Source: Candidatus Elarobacter sp. (GTDB taxonomy: Bacteria > Vulcanimicrobiota > Vulcanimicrobiia > Vulcanimicrobiales > Vulcanimicrobiaceae). Taken from it: a DNA stretch of 6,158 bases. Under the pieces are notes generated by a model, which ran no database searches, was not told the origin of the DNA, and saw only the letters and a program-made list of their open reading frames with translations. The DNA lies in contig JASLGJ010000558.1 in assembly GCA_030150085.1 (NCBI GenBank), positions 1 to 6,158 on the forward strand, in the 5' to 3' direction. The position numbers and the translations under genes were made by a program. Below are positions 6,124-6,158 of this stretch, piece after piece. Position 1 is the first letter of the stretch. The number at the start of each line of letters is the position of its first letter.

Positions 6124-6158
6124 TCAGGCCGAGTCGCGCTCGACCGCCGCCAGCAGCG
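6124..6158 (-). CDS. Possible C-terminal tail of a leftward gene (runs off right edge)
   Basis: On the reverse strand the last bases read as an open frame ending LLAAVERDSA and then TGA (6126-6124). The codons are strongly GC-ending and the peptide looks like a helical C-terminus. The frame would be convergent with the sulfotransferase gene, 16 bases from its stop. Eleven codons are too few to identify a product or exclude chance. Confidence 0.3.
   Translation of the reverse strand, partial: LLAAVERDSA

Noticed and set aside
1..6158. CRISPR arrays, tRNA or rRNA genes, insertion sequences or attachment sites
   Set aside because: No regularly spaced repeats, no tRNA-like cloverleaf or CCA end, and no transposase or integrase motif were found on either strand by eye.

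Overview
The window comes from a very GC-rich bacterium. The outer genes use almost only G or C at third codon positions, and hand counts of single 60-base lines give 49/60 G+C at 61-120 and 43/60 at 4141-4200. The lineage cannot be fixed from this stretch. A lysine 5,6-aminomutase gene beside nucleotide-sugar genes at this GC would fit a poorly cultured phylum (Eremiobacterota-like, for example) or an actinobacterium, but that is a guess.

Layout from left to right: (1) the 5' end of a leftward kamD-like gene (lysine 5,6-aminomutase alpha subunit), cut by the window edge; (2) a 187-base relatively AT-rich gap with a good sigma70-type promoter and an overlapping imperfect palindrome; (3) a rightward 773-residue gene fusing a trypsin-fold serine protease (His201/Asp250/Ser348) to a zinc-dependent S1/P1 nuclease or phospholipase C-type domain; (4) a leftward pair, ugd then uxs (the second downstream of the first), which turns UDP-glucose into UDP-glucuronate and then UDP-xylose; (5) a short divergent gap with a near-perfect tandem repeat; (6) a rightward sulfotransferase gene with an extra C-terminal module; (7) a possible tail of another leftward gene at the right edge.

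The ugd-uxs-sulfotransferase block reads as part of a surface-glycan or glycoconjugate locus: it supplies UDP-glucuronate and UDP-xylose, and possibly sulfates the product. The kamD fragment belongs to lysine catabolism and is unrelated.

The protease-nuclease gene is the outlier. Its GC is lower (39/60 at 1741-1800, 32/60 at 1981-2040), it has its own promoter, and its 3' end overlaps the uxs 3' end by 19 bases, so it looks like a single-gene insertion. Its most striking property is that Trp413 sits where S1/P1 nucleases and bacterial phospholipase C have their mature N-terminal Trp1, whose free amino group binds zinc. In this protein that Trp is internal, directly behind the protease domain. 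The simplest hypothesis is a self-activating zymogen: the protease cuts before Trp413 and so completes the metal site of the second enzyme. This is an inference from residue positions and has not been demonstrated.
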